Source of the DNA: Aphrophora alni
Lineage: Eukaryota; Arthropoda; Insecta; Hemiptera; Aphrophoridae
Assembly: GCA_963513935.1 (NCBI GenBank)
Contig: OY740774.1
Coordinates: forward strand, 24,013,949-24,077,948
Direction of reading: 5' to 3'
DNA length: 64,000 nucleotides
A model generated the notes under the pieces. It saw only the letters and a program-made list of their open reading frames with translations, did not search any database and had not been told where the DNA came from. This document shows, piece after piece, positions 49,266 to 62,927 of the stretch. Every line of letters starts with the position of its first letter. The stretch's first letter is position 1. The position numbers and the translations under genes were made by a program.

Positions 49266-51133
49266 CCGGCTGATAAACTCCGTTCACATTTAACACTGAA
49301 TCAATATGATACTTGTTTGTAAAGGTGACATGTTGGAATAAAAAACAATTTTTTAAAAACAATTAATTATAAAACTTCTACAAGTTCACCATCTACTAGA
49401 TTCCTGTGTTTGAAATTAGTCAACAGTATGGAAAGTCGTTGTTATGTACATAAATAAATAGCAATGGAAATAACATAATATTTTAATAAATTCCAATTAT
49501 ACCGGCATACAATAAAGAGTTGTTCTCGGAGATTGTACAACAAATAACGAAACCACAATCATTTAAGTTTTAACTTACTTTTGAAAGGTCCAGTATTTTG
49601 TACTTGAAATAAGAAAGTTGTTATTAAATAGGATGTGGTGAACCCCAATTTTTCAAATGATTCAAAAGTTGGTACTTTATGAATAATTTTAATTTATTTA
49701 AATCTAGGAAAATATGGAAAAAAAGTTGGTTAGTGGGAAGTAACCAACCGGTGAACGTATTTTATTTTCAGAATCTTGTTATTTAAATAAAAGGGTGACT
49801 AAGTGGTCATTGGGGGGGAGGGACTTTTAATATATGTTAAAGGTTTACGACAATTGTATTTTTCATACTCTCATTTCCTTCATGGAGGAAGAGTTGTGAT
49901 AACACAAATTCGTAACTAGAACTTTGTTTTAATAGATGTTTGGCAAGTAGCCTACACATTTGTCTATGACGTATTTATAAACTACATCCACACCTTGTAA
50001 ATACTGAACGTTGAACTGTTGTAGATTAAAATTTGCATCTTGTATTGTGATGTGTAACACAAGCCGTTCTTTTCTTTGATTTACTAAAAACCGTGTACGG
50101 GGACATAACCTCAACCATTTAAATCGTGAAGAATATATGCACGACAAATAGCCCCATTTATGTTTGTCTCTACAGTTTGGCCTCTATATCGGATCAAATT
50201 TAAAGACTTCACTAATTAGTTTTTTCAACTAAGTTCATTTTAGTGCTACTAAGCGCCCCCTTCCCCAAAGAAACATTTCTTTTGTGAGAGTATATTTAAT
50301 ATATAATACACAATTAAACATTTGATAATCGTCTTTAATAATTCAACACTATACTATCAAACGGGGAGTACGGCTTCGAAGTGTAGCTTCACTCTAACGC
50401 ACGCGCCATCACACAGGGGCGCAGAGTATTAGGACTTGGACCACTCACATGAGTTACCTACTGGACCAAACTTTCATTTATTGAATTTGATATTTTAAAA
50501 TGAAATCTGTAATATATTTTTATTCTACATTTCATTACAAAAAAAGGCACCAAACAATGTATAAATTACTTTAATAGAGTGCAAAATCAACAATGTTTGC
50601 TACAAAATGAATGACAGTAAGATGACTAATAAGTGTGAATAAACAACACTATCGTATATCTTTATTGAAAAATATGTGCTTTTCGATCTTAATGAAACAA
50701 ATGAGCACAATATAATAATAATAGTATAAAACATAATTTGTATTTTATTATTTACATTGTGTTAAGCTGTGTATGAATAAATATGTATTAAAACAGTATC
50801 ATTTACACAATTTATTTTTGTAAATTTAACATTTGCTCATCTAAGCAACAGAGAATAACGATATAACATATAAGAAAATAAGATTGGTTAGGCCTAGCCA
50901 AGACTAGTGTAAAACATTTTTTGTGTTAACCTAATTTTAACCTAATATATTTTTATATAAAATGCATAAATACATATTAAGATATCAGTCCTTTCTTTGG
51001 ACACACCCATTTCGTATAGAGGTTTTGCAGATTATTCTATTTATAGTTTTTAGCATAACTCATAAAACACACACTTGAACACGTAACATGTAGATAGAAT
51101 ATTAAATGTTGAGCTTGACTTATGAGAAAAATT

Positions 51134-51373
51134 ATACAGGATAACAAACAAACAGAACACAATTCTCACAAAAAATAGCCTAAGTATCAGACGCGTTTCA
51201 GCGACAAGATCGTCCTCTTCAGTGATACACGAGCTACACCAATCAAACAATAACTTCAGTAGAACTATAACTTCAAACTATCACTGAAGAGGACGACCTT
51301 GTCGTTGAAACGCGTCTGTTACTTAGGCGTATTTTTTGTGAGAATTGTGTTCTGTTTGTTTGTCATCCTGTAT
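51134..51373. repeat. Near-palindromic foldback element (240 bp)
   Basis: Arms of about 100 bp start ATACAGGATAACAAACAAAC and close with the inverse at 51373, around a loop of about 35 bp. Both arms carry CTGAAGA, a 6-bp hairpin (GACGAC/GTCGTT type) and GAAACGCG: minus strand 51222-51195, plus strand 51284-51311. Confidence 0.85.
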
Positions 51374-51714
51374 GTAGATAGAAACACATTTTGTTGTGAA
51401 ACACCACTACTGAAATTTTAACGTGATGAGAAGTGCACACATCCTACTACTGAGCTCATCAGTTAATCTTGTTCAACAAAGTGAACTTAACATGTATTGA
51501 ATTAGAACCAAAGCACAATTTGTAATTTAGTAAGATATTGGGATAACGTTAGCTCTAAGTACAAATATAAAATAGTCTAAGATGTTTAATATTTTTCCTT
51601 TTTGAAATAATTTTAGGTTGAAATTATTGTTTGACTATACATGAATTGCGTTGATTAAGTGATTTGAAAATTGTACTTATCGTATAGGGTAGGTTTGGTA
51701 GTCTAATCATCAAA

Positions 51715-52180
51715 AAGTTTGACTATATCTCTGTTATCCTTTGACCTATAGAAATATTGTTTTTTAATAATGTGATTTTCGTGAAAAGGGAAAATCTTTT
51801 GTATCTTGTAAATATTTGTTATGTAAATAGTTTTCGAATTATTCGTTATTCGAAATTTAAACGTCCGCCATTTTGAAAATGTATAAAGGAAAGTCTTGGT
51901 TTTATTTTATGTTAAAAAAAAGTGGATTAATCCACTTTTATGTTCAAAAAATGGGATGGTATCGTAATATTTTAACAACACTAATTTAGCCAGTATAATT
52001 TCATAACAATAATTATCTTATCCACTTCCAACGATATACTTTTTGTAAAACCTCAAAATGGCCGACAGACAGAAAAAGAAGCTTTTCCTTACTTATGCCT
52101 ACATATACGTTTTTCTTATATTTAGCTCTAGAATCAGCTTCCGAAATATTGCCGTGAAATTTTGAATCACCCTGTATAAT
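51715..52180 (+). repeat. Non-autonomous transposon-like repeat, copy B
   Basis: Collinear with 46380-46815 (CCGCCATTTTGAAAATG, CTTCCAACGATATACTTTTT) and ends ATCACCCTGTATAATT. The open minus-strand frame over it (52013-52315) is not a gene. Confidence 0.6.
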
Positions 52181-53285
52181 TGGAAAGTTATGGTTAGATA
52201 GACATAAAACAAATATCAAAGTTTTGGAAATATTATTATTGATGATTTTTATTACAATGAGTAAATAGCTGATTATGTATTTTATAAATTCATTAAAACT
52301 ATTTTCATAATACATTTTATGTATTTTATGTCAGCATTTAATAAATATAAATATATCATTATATCAAAAGTTGAATTAGATAAAAGTCTGAATATGATTA
52401 TTGTTTGTAATAATGAAATGGTGTTCTTAGAAATTAAAGATAGGAAGTTTATCCCAGGCGTAAAGTAGGCAATCGAACTACACTACGGTATTTCACCCTG
52501 GCTTGCAGGAACATTCCGGGGCAGGAGGTTGCATACACAGTATGTAGAAAACTACTTTTATATTTGCCAGTTTTTGTAGTTTTTTCGTAATTTCTTTACG
52601 AATTCTGATATTAATAACGGAGTTAATGACATTTGCCACACAGTATTTGTCGACTCTCAACGATTTGATAACAATTTCCATTATATCACAAATAATAAGA
52701 AATATTTGATATCTTCAAATCGGTTTTGGAGTTACCAGTAAAGAAACAAAACCAAACAAGTAAATGTTCTATTTATTTCTCTAAATCTTCTCTACCGATT
52801 TCAATAAAGATTTTATGAAATTATATTACTCACGCGTGGGACTATCGCTTTGAGAGTATTTAGTATAGATCGAAAGAATACCTTGTTCAATCAAGAATGA
52901 ATTAAAATAACATTTATTTTACTTATAAACTCAAAAATCTAATTTATTAAAAAAAAAACACTTAGAGGTATAAGTTATAGGCCTAATTTTTAAAAAGTGT
53001 TCATCTCGTGATAACTTCTCATGCATGGTTATTGCAAAATTTTAAAGATAATCTAATCGTTAGGTGTTACTTGTTGTAAAATTTTCAATTTGTATGATTA
53101 CGTTTTTATCGAGTTCTATGCTTACGTCGATCAACAATATCGAATCTTGTTTGAGTGAACGCATTGCCTTTTCTCTTCCACATTCATGATGACTGATTTT
53201 GAAGGTTTTGTTTACGTTAATATTTGTAGCTCGACAATAATGATCAGCTGAGATGGTAACTAGAGGTATAGGTCGTTAAATTCTC

Positions 53286-53594
53286 TTGTTAAATGTTTTA
53301 ATTACTATAAAATTTGTATACTTTTTTTATAGACAACCTGTATATAGATTCCCCATCGAAATGCGATTGTTTAAAGCTCAGAAATTAGCAGCTCTAGATC
53401 TCGCATCTAACGCCGCACCCAGGTACCATCAAGAACAAGGTCAGCGTCCCGTATGCATGACTTACACACTAGCGCACTCTGTACTTGAGCCCACAAAATT
53501 ACAAACGTTCGAACTACATATTGAGCCTCAATGTATAGTAGCCTATATAATTATTCTGACGAAGAAATTTTCATTTATCAGTAAAGGTGAATAA
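53286..53594 (+). other. Unrecognised open frame in a GC-richer patch
   Basis: The frame contains YRFPIEMRLFKAQKLAALDL and ASNAAPRYHQEQGQRPVCMT after an acceptor-like tract ending TTTTTATAG at 53332. No start context, no domain and no second exon is visible. It could be an exon of an unknown gene, an old mobile-element piece or chance. Confidence 0.2.
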
Positions 53595-54214
53595 ATATAA
53601 TGAATTTGTGGTACACAAATCCCTACTTCACACAAGAGCACACCAGAAATAACTCCAAAATCAATATGTCGTGTGGCGTTTTTATTTCATGAAATAAATA
53701 CCATTGGAAACATTTACCTTGACATATTAGAGAACTATACTTATGAGCAGCTAAAAGCTTCACAACCTCACGTGACCGCATTCCAGAAGACCGTGTTCCT
53801 CCGCATTGGAGTTTGATGGTGCGGAGTTTGATCCCATACGTCGACCAATGAGGTCGTAAAGCCTTGTAATTTTTTGTCTGGAGTTATATGAAAGATCAAG
53901 TGTACCGTAAAGAAGTAAATCATATGGATACACTGAAAGAAAAAAATCAGAGATAGCTTTGGGAGTATCAATGGAGAAATACAACAACGAGTATTTACAA
54001 ATTTTGAAGACTGACTCAATGATCATCGTGCAAACAATAGGTCTCATGTGGAGATTTAATAAAAAATTGTTAAGAACTTAAAGTTTGAGAATATTTGTTA
54101 CCAATTTGTGCCAAAAAAGTAATTTCACTCTTGTAAATAAATAAATTATCAATGTTGAAATTTGTATACTTTTTTTATAAACAGGTATTTAGTAGTATGT
54201 AAAATCAATGTTTA

Positions 54215-54295
54215 TAGGGAACACGGGTGTTACAATCCCGAAACAACTAGCTGGATCTACATTTCTTTTCATGCCGTCTTGGATTAGTTTAGTTT
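54215..54295 (+). repeat. SINE-like repeat, copy 9, head fragment
   Basis: Only the head is visible: GGTGTTACAATCCCGAAACA, CTAGCTGGATCTACA, CATGCCGTCTTGGATTAG. Confidence 0.65.
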
Positions 54296-55997
54296 CTTAT
54301 TATTTTGTGTTGCCTTGGACTGTTTCAGTATACTATAAATGGACTGAGGACAACCTAATCAAGGTATTTATAGTAGTTTCTCATCTCTGGTTCTCATCTG
54401 ACTCTGTAGCTTTTAGAGTAATCGCATAATCAATTTATGCTTGCGATCTGGTTATATACCGTAGTGATTCAGAGATGACGTCTTTCGATGCCTTACACGA
54501 CAACATGAGGTGTTCTACTAAGCAATAGCATTGATTCCTATTGATAGCTATTTAACACTTCCATTACTTCTGACCTTAAAGTTTATAGATAATAATGTTA
54601 TTCCTAAGTAAAAATAATTGTTAATTTTTAAAAGCGTTGTATTGTCTCCATAATTTAATAGTGAAGAAAATGTTTTAGGCCGACTGCACAACATAACTAT
54701 ACTATACATATCTGAAGGTCGTAAGCGAGATACGATAATTATCATATAAGATAGGTATCGCTAGTACGCATTAAACTATATCGTAGTGATTAAACAGGGG
54801 TTCACCAGTACAATAACAACTATTGATAAGATATATGTATTAAGCGATAAGCTTGGAATTTCTCTTTGGTCACTATCGTACGTTAATTCAAAGTGACAAA
54901 GATTTCTAAATGATGCTGACGATTAAATTTTTTTTCATCAATAATATTGAAGAATCTACTTGTTGAATTGTAAAGTGGTATCGCAAGTTGCAATAATAAA
55001 TGAAAACTTCCAGGACATATCTTATAAATCTCTTCTTGTTAAGACAGTTCTCTTGCAACTACAGCGGATCTGTGTCGCACATTTATTAAATTATACTGAT
55101 GTATCTTCTCTTCTTGCTCCTGTTTTACAAATACTAATACATCCAGAAAACGTCATCTTTACTCAAAGAGCTCATTATCACTGATGAACTGACTCGAAAT
55201 ATGTCTTCTACCAACAGATCGTATCGTTTTGGTGTTTAGGAAAATTATCTTAAGATAAATGTCGCGCACCGCAATAATCGTTCGATAAACATCGCATCGC
55301 TCACCTTAGACACACACACAGAGTGGTTAAAAAGTGTCCTTCCACTTAATTTGTTTACTAAATTTTCGTAATTTTAAACAATATTTGATTTATGGAGGCC
55401 AGTATAAGTATAATAATTATTCATGATTTAATTTTAGCAAGAGATTCACCGCTGAGAACTATAAAACAGAAATGATGTTTCATGTAGTGTATCAAAGCTG
55501 TGACGTGTATTAATGTAATAAAATATTGTTGAGAAGATTTCAAAATAAACAGAGTCGTGTTACTACAGGAAGTCGTCAACGTAAACCAAGTTATTACACG
55601 AGTTATTCAGAGCAACCGAATATAAAATATATTACAAGTGGGAGGAGATGTCCTAATGATACTTAAATTTATACAAAATGGTCAAAAAAAATCTTCACCC
55701 ACATTCTCCCATAATTATCAGCATTGAGATTTTGAACGAAATTAGGTTATAGTTTATCTTGTGTAAATTAAGAAAACAAGTTTCAAAAATAACTTTATAT
55801 GTACAGGGCGATCCAAAATTCTTTCTTAAAAATTACGTACCTGTAAAATATTTACAAAAATGTTATTCGTGTTATAAGAGTAAACTAGCTTTACGTTAGT
55901 AAATAAACTTAAAATATCTTCCCACTAATCACTTTAAAGTGAACTAAATCTGTGGTTCGTGAAATGGTTAGCTAGACGTTTTGTGTAGTGTAATTTG

Positions 55998-56245
55998 TAA
56001 ATTGTGTAAGAAAGTTGGAGGGGGTTGTAGTAGTAAATGTTTAAGAAAGTAGGGAGGATTGTAGTAAAAATTGTGTAAAAAAGTAGGAGAGAGTTGTAGT
56101 CAAAATTGTCGTAGTACAAATATAGTAAGAAATTAGGGGACATTATAGTGCAAATTGTGCAAGAAAGTAGGAGTAGGTTGTAGTACAAATAGTGTAAGAA
56201 AGTAGGGGGCATTGTAGTATAAATTGTGTAAAAAAGTATGGAAGG
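55998..56245 (+). repeat. Degenerate 35-bp tandem repeat, about 7 units
   Basis: The word AAGAAAGTAGG recurs at about 34-36-bp spacing from 56008 to 56230, with one unit lengthened by about 14 bp. Each unit also carries ATTGTAGTA and AATTGTG. Confidence 0.85.
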
Positions 56246-56919
56246 GATTTTTACTTTTAACAGTAAAATTAGTAATAGAAAACCTATCTCTATATATCCT
56301 ATTTACAGTCTTAATAGCTAAGATATGTTTACAAGCTTCAATATTTTTTTACTGTTTAACACTATCAAAACTAAATTATATCATTCTATATATCTTTAAA
56401 CATAACCAGGGAATGGCTGTAGATATACACACATGTGTGTTATAAACTGCATATAAGTCTGCATGCAAGGCTGGTGCAGAAATGGGCACACAGCCAGAGA
56501 TACAAGCTACACTGTTCTGTAGCTATTATTGTCTTAATAGGATTTAAACAGACCGGAAACACAGAAAACAGAATGTTCGAAGAAATGAACTTCGCTTGCA
56601 CGTGTGAGTTTCTTTGTGGAACTTCAAAGAATTGGAGATCAGAATATGGAAAAAATGTTACGTGGAAAAACTTTCACTGATTTACCGACCTTTACCATGT
56701 TGCACAAAATGAGGTTATGTCTGATTAAGAAACACGACACGACCTCCATTTTGAAATTTATTGATATTTATTATGTAAGTAATAAACTTATAACACAAAT
56801 GTTAAATCAATTAAAATTAAACGTTTAATTATACATTTAGGTATTTTTTCAATCTTGTGTTTATTTTTTAAATTTTTAGAGTTCATTCAACATGACAAAA
56901 ATAAATAATTAAAACTAAT

Positions 56920-56944
56920 AATATATATATATATATATATATAT
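56920..56944. repeat. (AT)n microsatellite
   Basis: Uninterrupted AT dinucleotides. Confidence 0.9.
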
Positions 56945-57474
56945 TTTAATGTTAATTTTGTATTTAATCTAAGACCGAAATCGAAATACAGCCATGAATC
57001 TACACTTTATCTGATTTTTATGGCGTTTTCATTAATCCTTCTTCTTCTATTCTCTAGATGTGTAATGTAAAAATCGATTTAAAAGTTTTTGTTGTACAAA
57101 ATTAAAAACCTCAAAATATTAAAAAGGAAATTCTTTTATACATATTTTCTCATACAAAAAACTTAGAATTAAAAAAATGCAGTTTTCATAATTATTTTTC
57201 TATGGAAAATTGAGCCACATTAGTAATTCTTTAATTATACTGCTGTTATATTTAATTCTGAGTTAAATCAAGTTTTGAACTATAACTCTCTTATTAATTT
57301 ATTATAGTAATTTAAAACACGTTGCAAAAATATTGCTCTCTCAAATCCAAATCAAAACCATTTGTTATCAAAAATTTCAGATATATTGTCAATCTGAAAG
57401 TGGTTAGAACTATGGAGGCCGTGGTTAAAATTTTTGTTTTGTTTTTTGTATATTTTTCTTTTAGCATAATATAC

Positions 57475-57730
57475 CCTCAGGGGCTTACTATAGGCGCCTG
57501 GTAGTCCCGACGGAACATATCTGGATGTACACTTTTTTCTTGTAGTCTAGTGTTAGATCCTTTTTTTTTTTTTTTTCATGTTTCCTATCAGGTCTCTCTT
57601 GAACAACTCTTGCTCTTTTTCTACTCAGACGTTTTAGAGGGCTAAGGACATTAATTAATGTTCTTTTTTTTTATAAGGTGATGTTGACAGATAAGTTTTT
57701 TGTCTTTAAATAATCAGGAATAATAATAAA
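57475..57730 (+). repeat. SINE-like repeat, copy 10 (near full length)
   Basis: CCCTCAGGGGCTTACTATAG head, TGGATGTACAC, GTGTTAGATCC, a T run, CCTATCAGGTCTCTCTTGAA, GAGGGCTAAGG, and the tail ATAAGGTGATGTTGACAG with GTCTTTAAATAA. Confidence 0.85.
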
Positions 57731-57749
57731 CCGTAGTTGTATTTTTCAC

Positions 57750-58075
57750 ACGAGGTTGGGATCTTCACATTTCACAATAATTTGAAAGAAATCGGTAAAG
57801 CCGAATTTCGGTTTGTTTTTTAAAAATAATTCCCGAACCAGTATTTTTGGAGAGATGGCGACCAATACGTTTTAAAAATCGTAATTTTGTGTTTTTTTTG
57901 TCGCAAATTTTTTGAAAAAAATGAAAAAAAGCGTACCAGGATAAACATATACCCACATACCAAATTTGATTAAAATCGGTCCACACGTTTGGCTTGTAGA
58001 GCACTGAAAGACAACAGACGAAAGACATCATTCCAAAAGCTATTTTTTTAGTCTCAGGGAACCTCAAAAGTATAA
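57750..58075 (+). repeat. Dispersed repeat family C, copy 2
   Basis: GTAGAGCACTGAAAGACAAC, AAAAGCTATTTTTTTAG and GGGAACCTCAAAAG match the 27.3-kb copy. The 100-codon minus-strand frame over it is a shadow. Confidence 0.5.
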
Positions 58076-61000
58076 ATCCGTAAAAAAAAATAGATATTTT
58101 ACCCTAACGTAGCTTTCTCCATACTACGTATTAAAAATAAAGTGTGTTATTGGAATCTTGAGTTGTGCATGATTAGATATTATGGAACGATTTAACATCA
58201 AAACACACTCATGAAAACTAAAATGGTCCCAAAAAGATTATTTGTTTAACGATTCTTAGGTTAAATTGTTTAGATTTCCAACTAATAAATCTTTTACAGC
58301 TTGTTTTAAAAAACTGACGATAATTAAATTTACGTGATTACTTTTAAACATAAGCTGAACAAAATTATCTTACAGGGAATATTTCTTTCATTTAGTCAAA
58401 GTGAATTATCGTTTAGCGTAGTTTACTTATTTTATTATTAGTTTTTTCCCCGTTTTATAACCTTTCTATGTAATTTTAAAATAGAGAAATATTCTCTGAA
58501 ATAATCATTACATACTACTAGGAAATAACCAACTCTTAAGGAACAATTTCACCACAATTTAAACCTAGACACGTTTACCCAGGACAAACAAATCAATTTC
58601 TTCTAAATATAAAATATCTTTAAACCGACTCATTTATTTAATCTGCATAATTTCGTTCACGTGTAGTCATTGAATGTTTATGCTTCACAGATAAATATAT
58701 ATTACGAAGTTTTCTTTCATAAATTGTAATCATTTCAAATTGTTTGCACGTGGTAGAATAAAAATAACTATTTTATGACTTGTATACAAAATGTGAGTTT
58801 ATGAATGTTTACCCTGTGTGATGTAATGTTTAATATCAGTTAAATCATTTCGATACAACGTTAAATCACCTATTTGACAGCAGGCAGCTCTTCAGGTAAT
58901 ATTTTGTCTGCGTCTTGTCAAGATCACGGTCGGGATTCTGGTTGAATCGTTGACCCTGTTGCCAATCTATGATACACGAATCTCATATCGGGCTCAAGTT
59001 ATCAATCGTTACCCATTGCTTACGGCATTCTCCTTCCAACTTCTATGACTGTCGTAGAAGTAGTCCAACTTCTATGTCCAAATGAAAGTAAGTTGTAAAT
59101 AGTAATTTTTAAGTTGTGTGAGATAAATTTATTAACCAGTTAGATTTGGTGAGCGTGGCGACTGGTATCTCCGGGGGCCGATATCTCACTTGAGCAGTCC
59201 TTAATTTGTGTTGATCGGTAAAACAGCAGACAATCACTATGTAACGTGTACTGGCGTTGTCAGTTTCTAGTGATTATTTTCATTTAATATTGTAATTTAT
59301 TTGATTATTTAAGTTAAGCTGATTCTCCGTGTGTTGCTTGGTTAGACATTACATAAATATACAGTGTCACTGATCTACGGACCGTACTCAAAATGGACAA
59401 ATAAGTTACCCGATTACCACTCTCAAAAATACATAACTTCCTTTACAGTTTGGTCTACTTTAACTTACGGATTCTAATACAGAGTCGGCAAAATGTGACC
59501 AATCTTCCTTCATTTCCTTTCCAGTGCCTATATCTTGATGAAACAATGGTGTTTAACCTCCCAAAGATCTTTATATGAGATAACCTACGGCCACCTTATT
59601 TTTAAGACGTATCTCAAACACCAAACACCGATAGACTGTAGCCTGATGATAATGTTAGCTGATTTTCCAAGATATCATGATTATGATTTTATAATCAAAG
59701 ATCCTAAGATTTTATTTTTCTCCGAATTTGAAACTGCCTGTCCTTATATATCGAAACTGTTCTGATGAGGGCACTACGCAATATGTATTTTTCTGGCTTA
59801 TTCTCTAAAACTCTGAAAACGAGCCAACCTTGTGGTTTGTAGAGTGAAACTACATCCCTGTGGTACACATTGTAACGTTGAGGTACACTAACAAAAGAGT
59901 CTTGGATCTGTTGGAATTCAAAATGAGGAAGATATAGTGAATGAGTGAAGAATTATCATTAGCTACAAGGAGCGGCAGCTAAAGAAATCAGACAAATCAA
60001 AAAGTTGGTATTCCATATCAACTTATTTCTTGTCAAATAACTTATTTCCATATCAAATAACGTATTTCTTGTTGAGTAAAACGGTCTTACGGTAGGCAAT
60101 GGGTTTACTAACCGGACACTGTCTAGTGACAGAGCACGAAATAACACTGGGGTTGATAGAACAAGAGGTTTGTCTGTTCTGCTTTTTGGAACGAAGACGG
60201 CAACATCTCGTCTGCTAGTGTGAGGCGCTACAAGGATCGAACTTGTAAGAAGTTTTTTCCTGAACAAAAAATTAAAAACTTCCTTACTAAAGTTTTAGAT
60301 AATATCATTATGTAAAATTAATTCGACTGCATCTCGAAAAACATAATATTTTAAACAATGCTATGAAGGTTTTTAATTTTTTTTTACTGTTCGTACAATC
60401 TAATTCTCTCACCGAAAAATATCTACAATGGCAAAATAAGTCCAACCAATGAGAATAGCCAGATTTACCTGAGTGATTTAATACTTGGATGATTTGAAGA
60501 GGTTGTCTCAACAGTGTTGACGGACATACGGGCTTGTGTATATTTAGCCGTGCTGGACGTGAGGCGGTGAGGCCAAAATAGTTCCAACTTCTACCTATTT
60601 CTCTGCATCTATTGGCAGAACGTTTGGAACGTGTGTAAAAACACTAACACTTTCCTGTGTATATTGAATCTACAGTCATGCGGTTATATTTAGGTCGGTC
60701 TTCAACAACGGTTGTAATAAAATCAAACTGTTTAATGTTTTATTGTGTACATGGTGATTCGGAATTATGTAGCTATACTTGAGGAAATAATTTACTAGTT
60801 TAAGTAAAGATGAAAGTTTTCATAAACATACATCTTGTTCCATCGAGGCTCATTTTTGTTTTATGACAATAATTTCTGAGCCTTAAGTGTCTTTAATTTG
60901 CGATTTTTCATACTGGTTCGGGCCATTCATTTTGAGCCGATGGTTAGAAATTTGGGTTTATGACAGCTCCGTTGGCTGTATTTGGTATTTATCAATTTCT

Positions 61001-61149
61001 CACGAACTGGAATTTTCGGAGAGATTGCGACCAAAAATTTGTTTTGATCCGTATAGGTTAAATTTTAACAAAATTTGATCAAACACCGTTAATGTATATC
61101 TATAATGTATATTATAGAATCTTAATTTTGAATTTTGGCCTTAGAAAAT

Positions 61150-61355
61150 ATAACCCCACGACTTGTGTTTTCTGTTACGCGAAACACAACTTATCTTTTT
61201 GGTTATACGACACTATGACTTGCTTTTAGGTTATACAAAACTACAACTTATTTTTTCGGTTATAGGTTGTCTTACCTTTTTGATTAGACAACCCCACTAC
61301 TTGTCTTTTCGGTTCTACGAAACCGCAACTTGTCTTTATGGTTAGGCTACACTAC
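61150..61355 (+). repeat. Degenerate 28-29-bp tandem repeat, about 7 units
   Basis: CAACTTGTCTTTTCGGTTATACGA-like units are anchored by ACTTGT/ACTTAT at 61161, 61189, 61218, 61246, about 61270, 61299 and 61328. Confidence 0.8.
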
Positions 61356-62330
61356 CACAGTTCGTTCTTAAAGTATTCTTCACTAAATAAAAGAACTATT
61401 TAACAAAACAAGTCACATACGAAAAATCTAACTTAATAAGAATAAAAATTAAAACTAATAAAAATAAAAACCAAATAATATCACTTGAAATGAATTTAAA
61501 TAATTTTAATCTTTTAATCATACCTAACTTATATTTTTCCGTCAGACAGTTTAAGTAATGTTAAATCTATTATATTAATATACTTATTTCATATTTATAT
61601 GAAATAGTTTTTATATGCTATAAAAATGGGTGGTTTTGGTGCGGGTTGTATAAACGAAAATATCCTGAATTTGTGTTTAGTGGTACCTAAATTGTAAATT
61701 ATCAAAAAATGAAAAATACTTCAATAAAATTATTTAAATAATGTAGTCAAATTATTTAAAATTATCAAAAATGATATTCCACTTTGAGATATATCTTAAA
61801 TATGTTCATACACCAAAATCGCTTCATTTTTCGTCTGTGTTTTTTTTTCTAATCATATTTATAACTTTCGAATTGAACGAGATATTAAGTTTTGATTTGG
61901 TGTACGCATTTATTTAGTAATATTTTACCATAGTACCAAAAACTAAGATTTTTTACATTTTCATAATGGCAGCCGTTAAAAATTGTTATTAACGTATATC
62001 TCAAAAACTATCAACTCTACAAAAACGGACTGGAGGAAAAACAGATTCCTCGTTTAATGGTAAATTCGTTGGTTTGTCAAAGAATAACCGGGCATACAAA
62101 TAATTAGTAATGTACTACAATATCTAAAAATTTATTATTTTTCCATAATATAACATATATTCACCAAATAAGTGATAACTGATAACATAAACAGGGTTCG
62201 GTTCACTGTGCAAACTCATAAAATACGAAAATACCCATCTATATATTTAAATCCTCAAGTGTTATTTTTATTTCAGAACTGTGAAGCGAGGATTTAGCCA
62301 TCAAGAATTTTCTAGCCATCTTTTTAAACA

Positions 62331-62560
62331 TCCCTCTATAATAAGTACAGTCCTGGCAATTCCTTGGTAATCATTCTGGATTTTCACTTAGTATTGAGTT
62401 AGATACTTCTCTTTCATTTTCCCTATCAGATCTCTCTTGACTAACTCGTATCACTTCCGACCCTGAAGCTATTATATTTTTTAAAGCCAAAAGTCTTTAT
62501 ATTATATTTTTTCTTCTTTATATTTTATACAAGAAGACCCGGAGGGGCCTTTATAGTAAT
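62331..62560 (+). repeat. SINE-like repeat, copy 11
   Basis: CTGGCAATTCCTTGGTAATC, GAGTTAGATACTTCTCTTTC, CCTATCAGATCTCTCTTGAC and CGACCCTGAAGCTATTA are in family order. The tail is diverged. Confidence 0.8.
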
Positions 62561-62927
62561 TAAATATTAATTTTTAAATTTAATCAAATCATAATAACAA
62601 GTGGTTTACTTAGATTGTGTCAATAACAAGTATATTTCATCCCAGACTTTAACCAACAATTAATTATTTGATCGCCATTTTGAAGGAAACCTATGTACAT
62701 CGAACTCATCCGAGCCATTGACCAGTTGAATGTGGGTGTTAATTACGATTTAAATCTGTTCAATAACGATCGTGCTCTAAAAATAGAAGAAATGTCGGCC
62801 ATTTTAAATTATTTTCCTTATTGCAACGCCACCTCTTTCAACTATTATTGAGACCTAGACACGGGAGTATAAAATGTGTTCTAGGGAGTATAAAATTTTT
62901 GATGACAAATTTTAAATATATTTGTTA

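Larger units (their letters stand above)
36500..62900. other. Gene-poor, repeat-filled DNA
   Basis: No host exon recognised on either strand. The stretches between the listed repeats (for example 36700-38600, 45200-46300, 49300-51000, 58100-60900) are AT-rich. I see nothing in them beyond short chance frames. GC-richer unexplained patches lie at 58900-59240 and 60050-60250. Confidence 0.5.

Noticed and set aside
55167..55200. CTGATGA...GAAA at 55.18 kb as another hammerhead core
   Set aside because: The eight bases between the two boxes cannot form a stem.
58900..59240. LTR/primer-binding-site-like GGTGAGCGTGGCGACTGG
   Set aside because: Suggestive of a retrotransposon leader but without a matching LTR or coding motif nearby.
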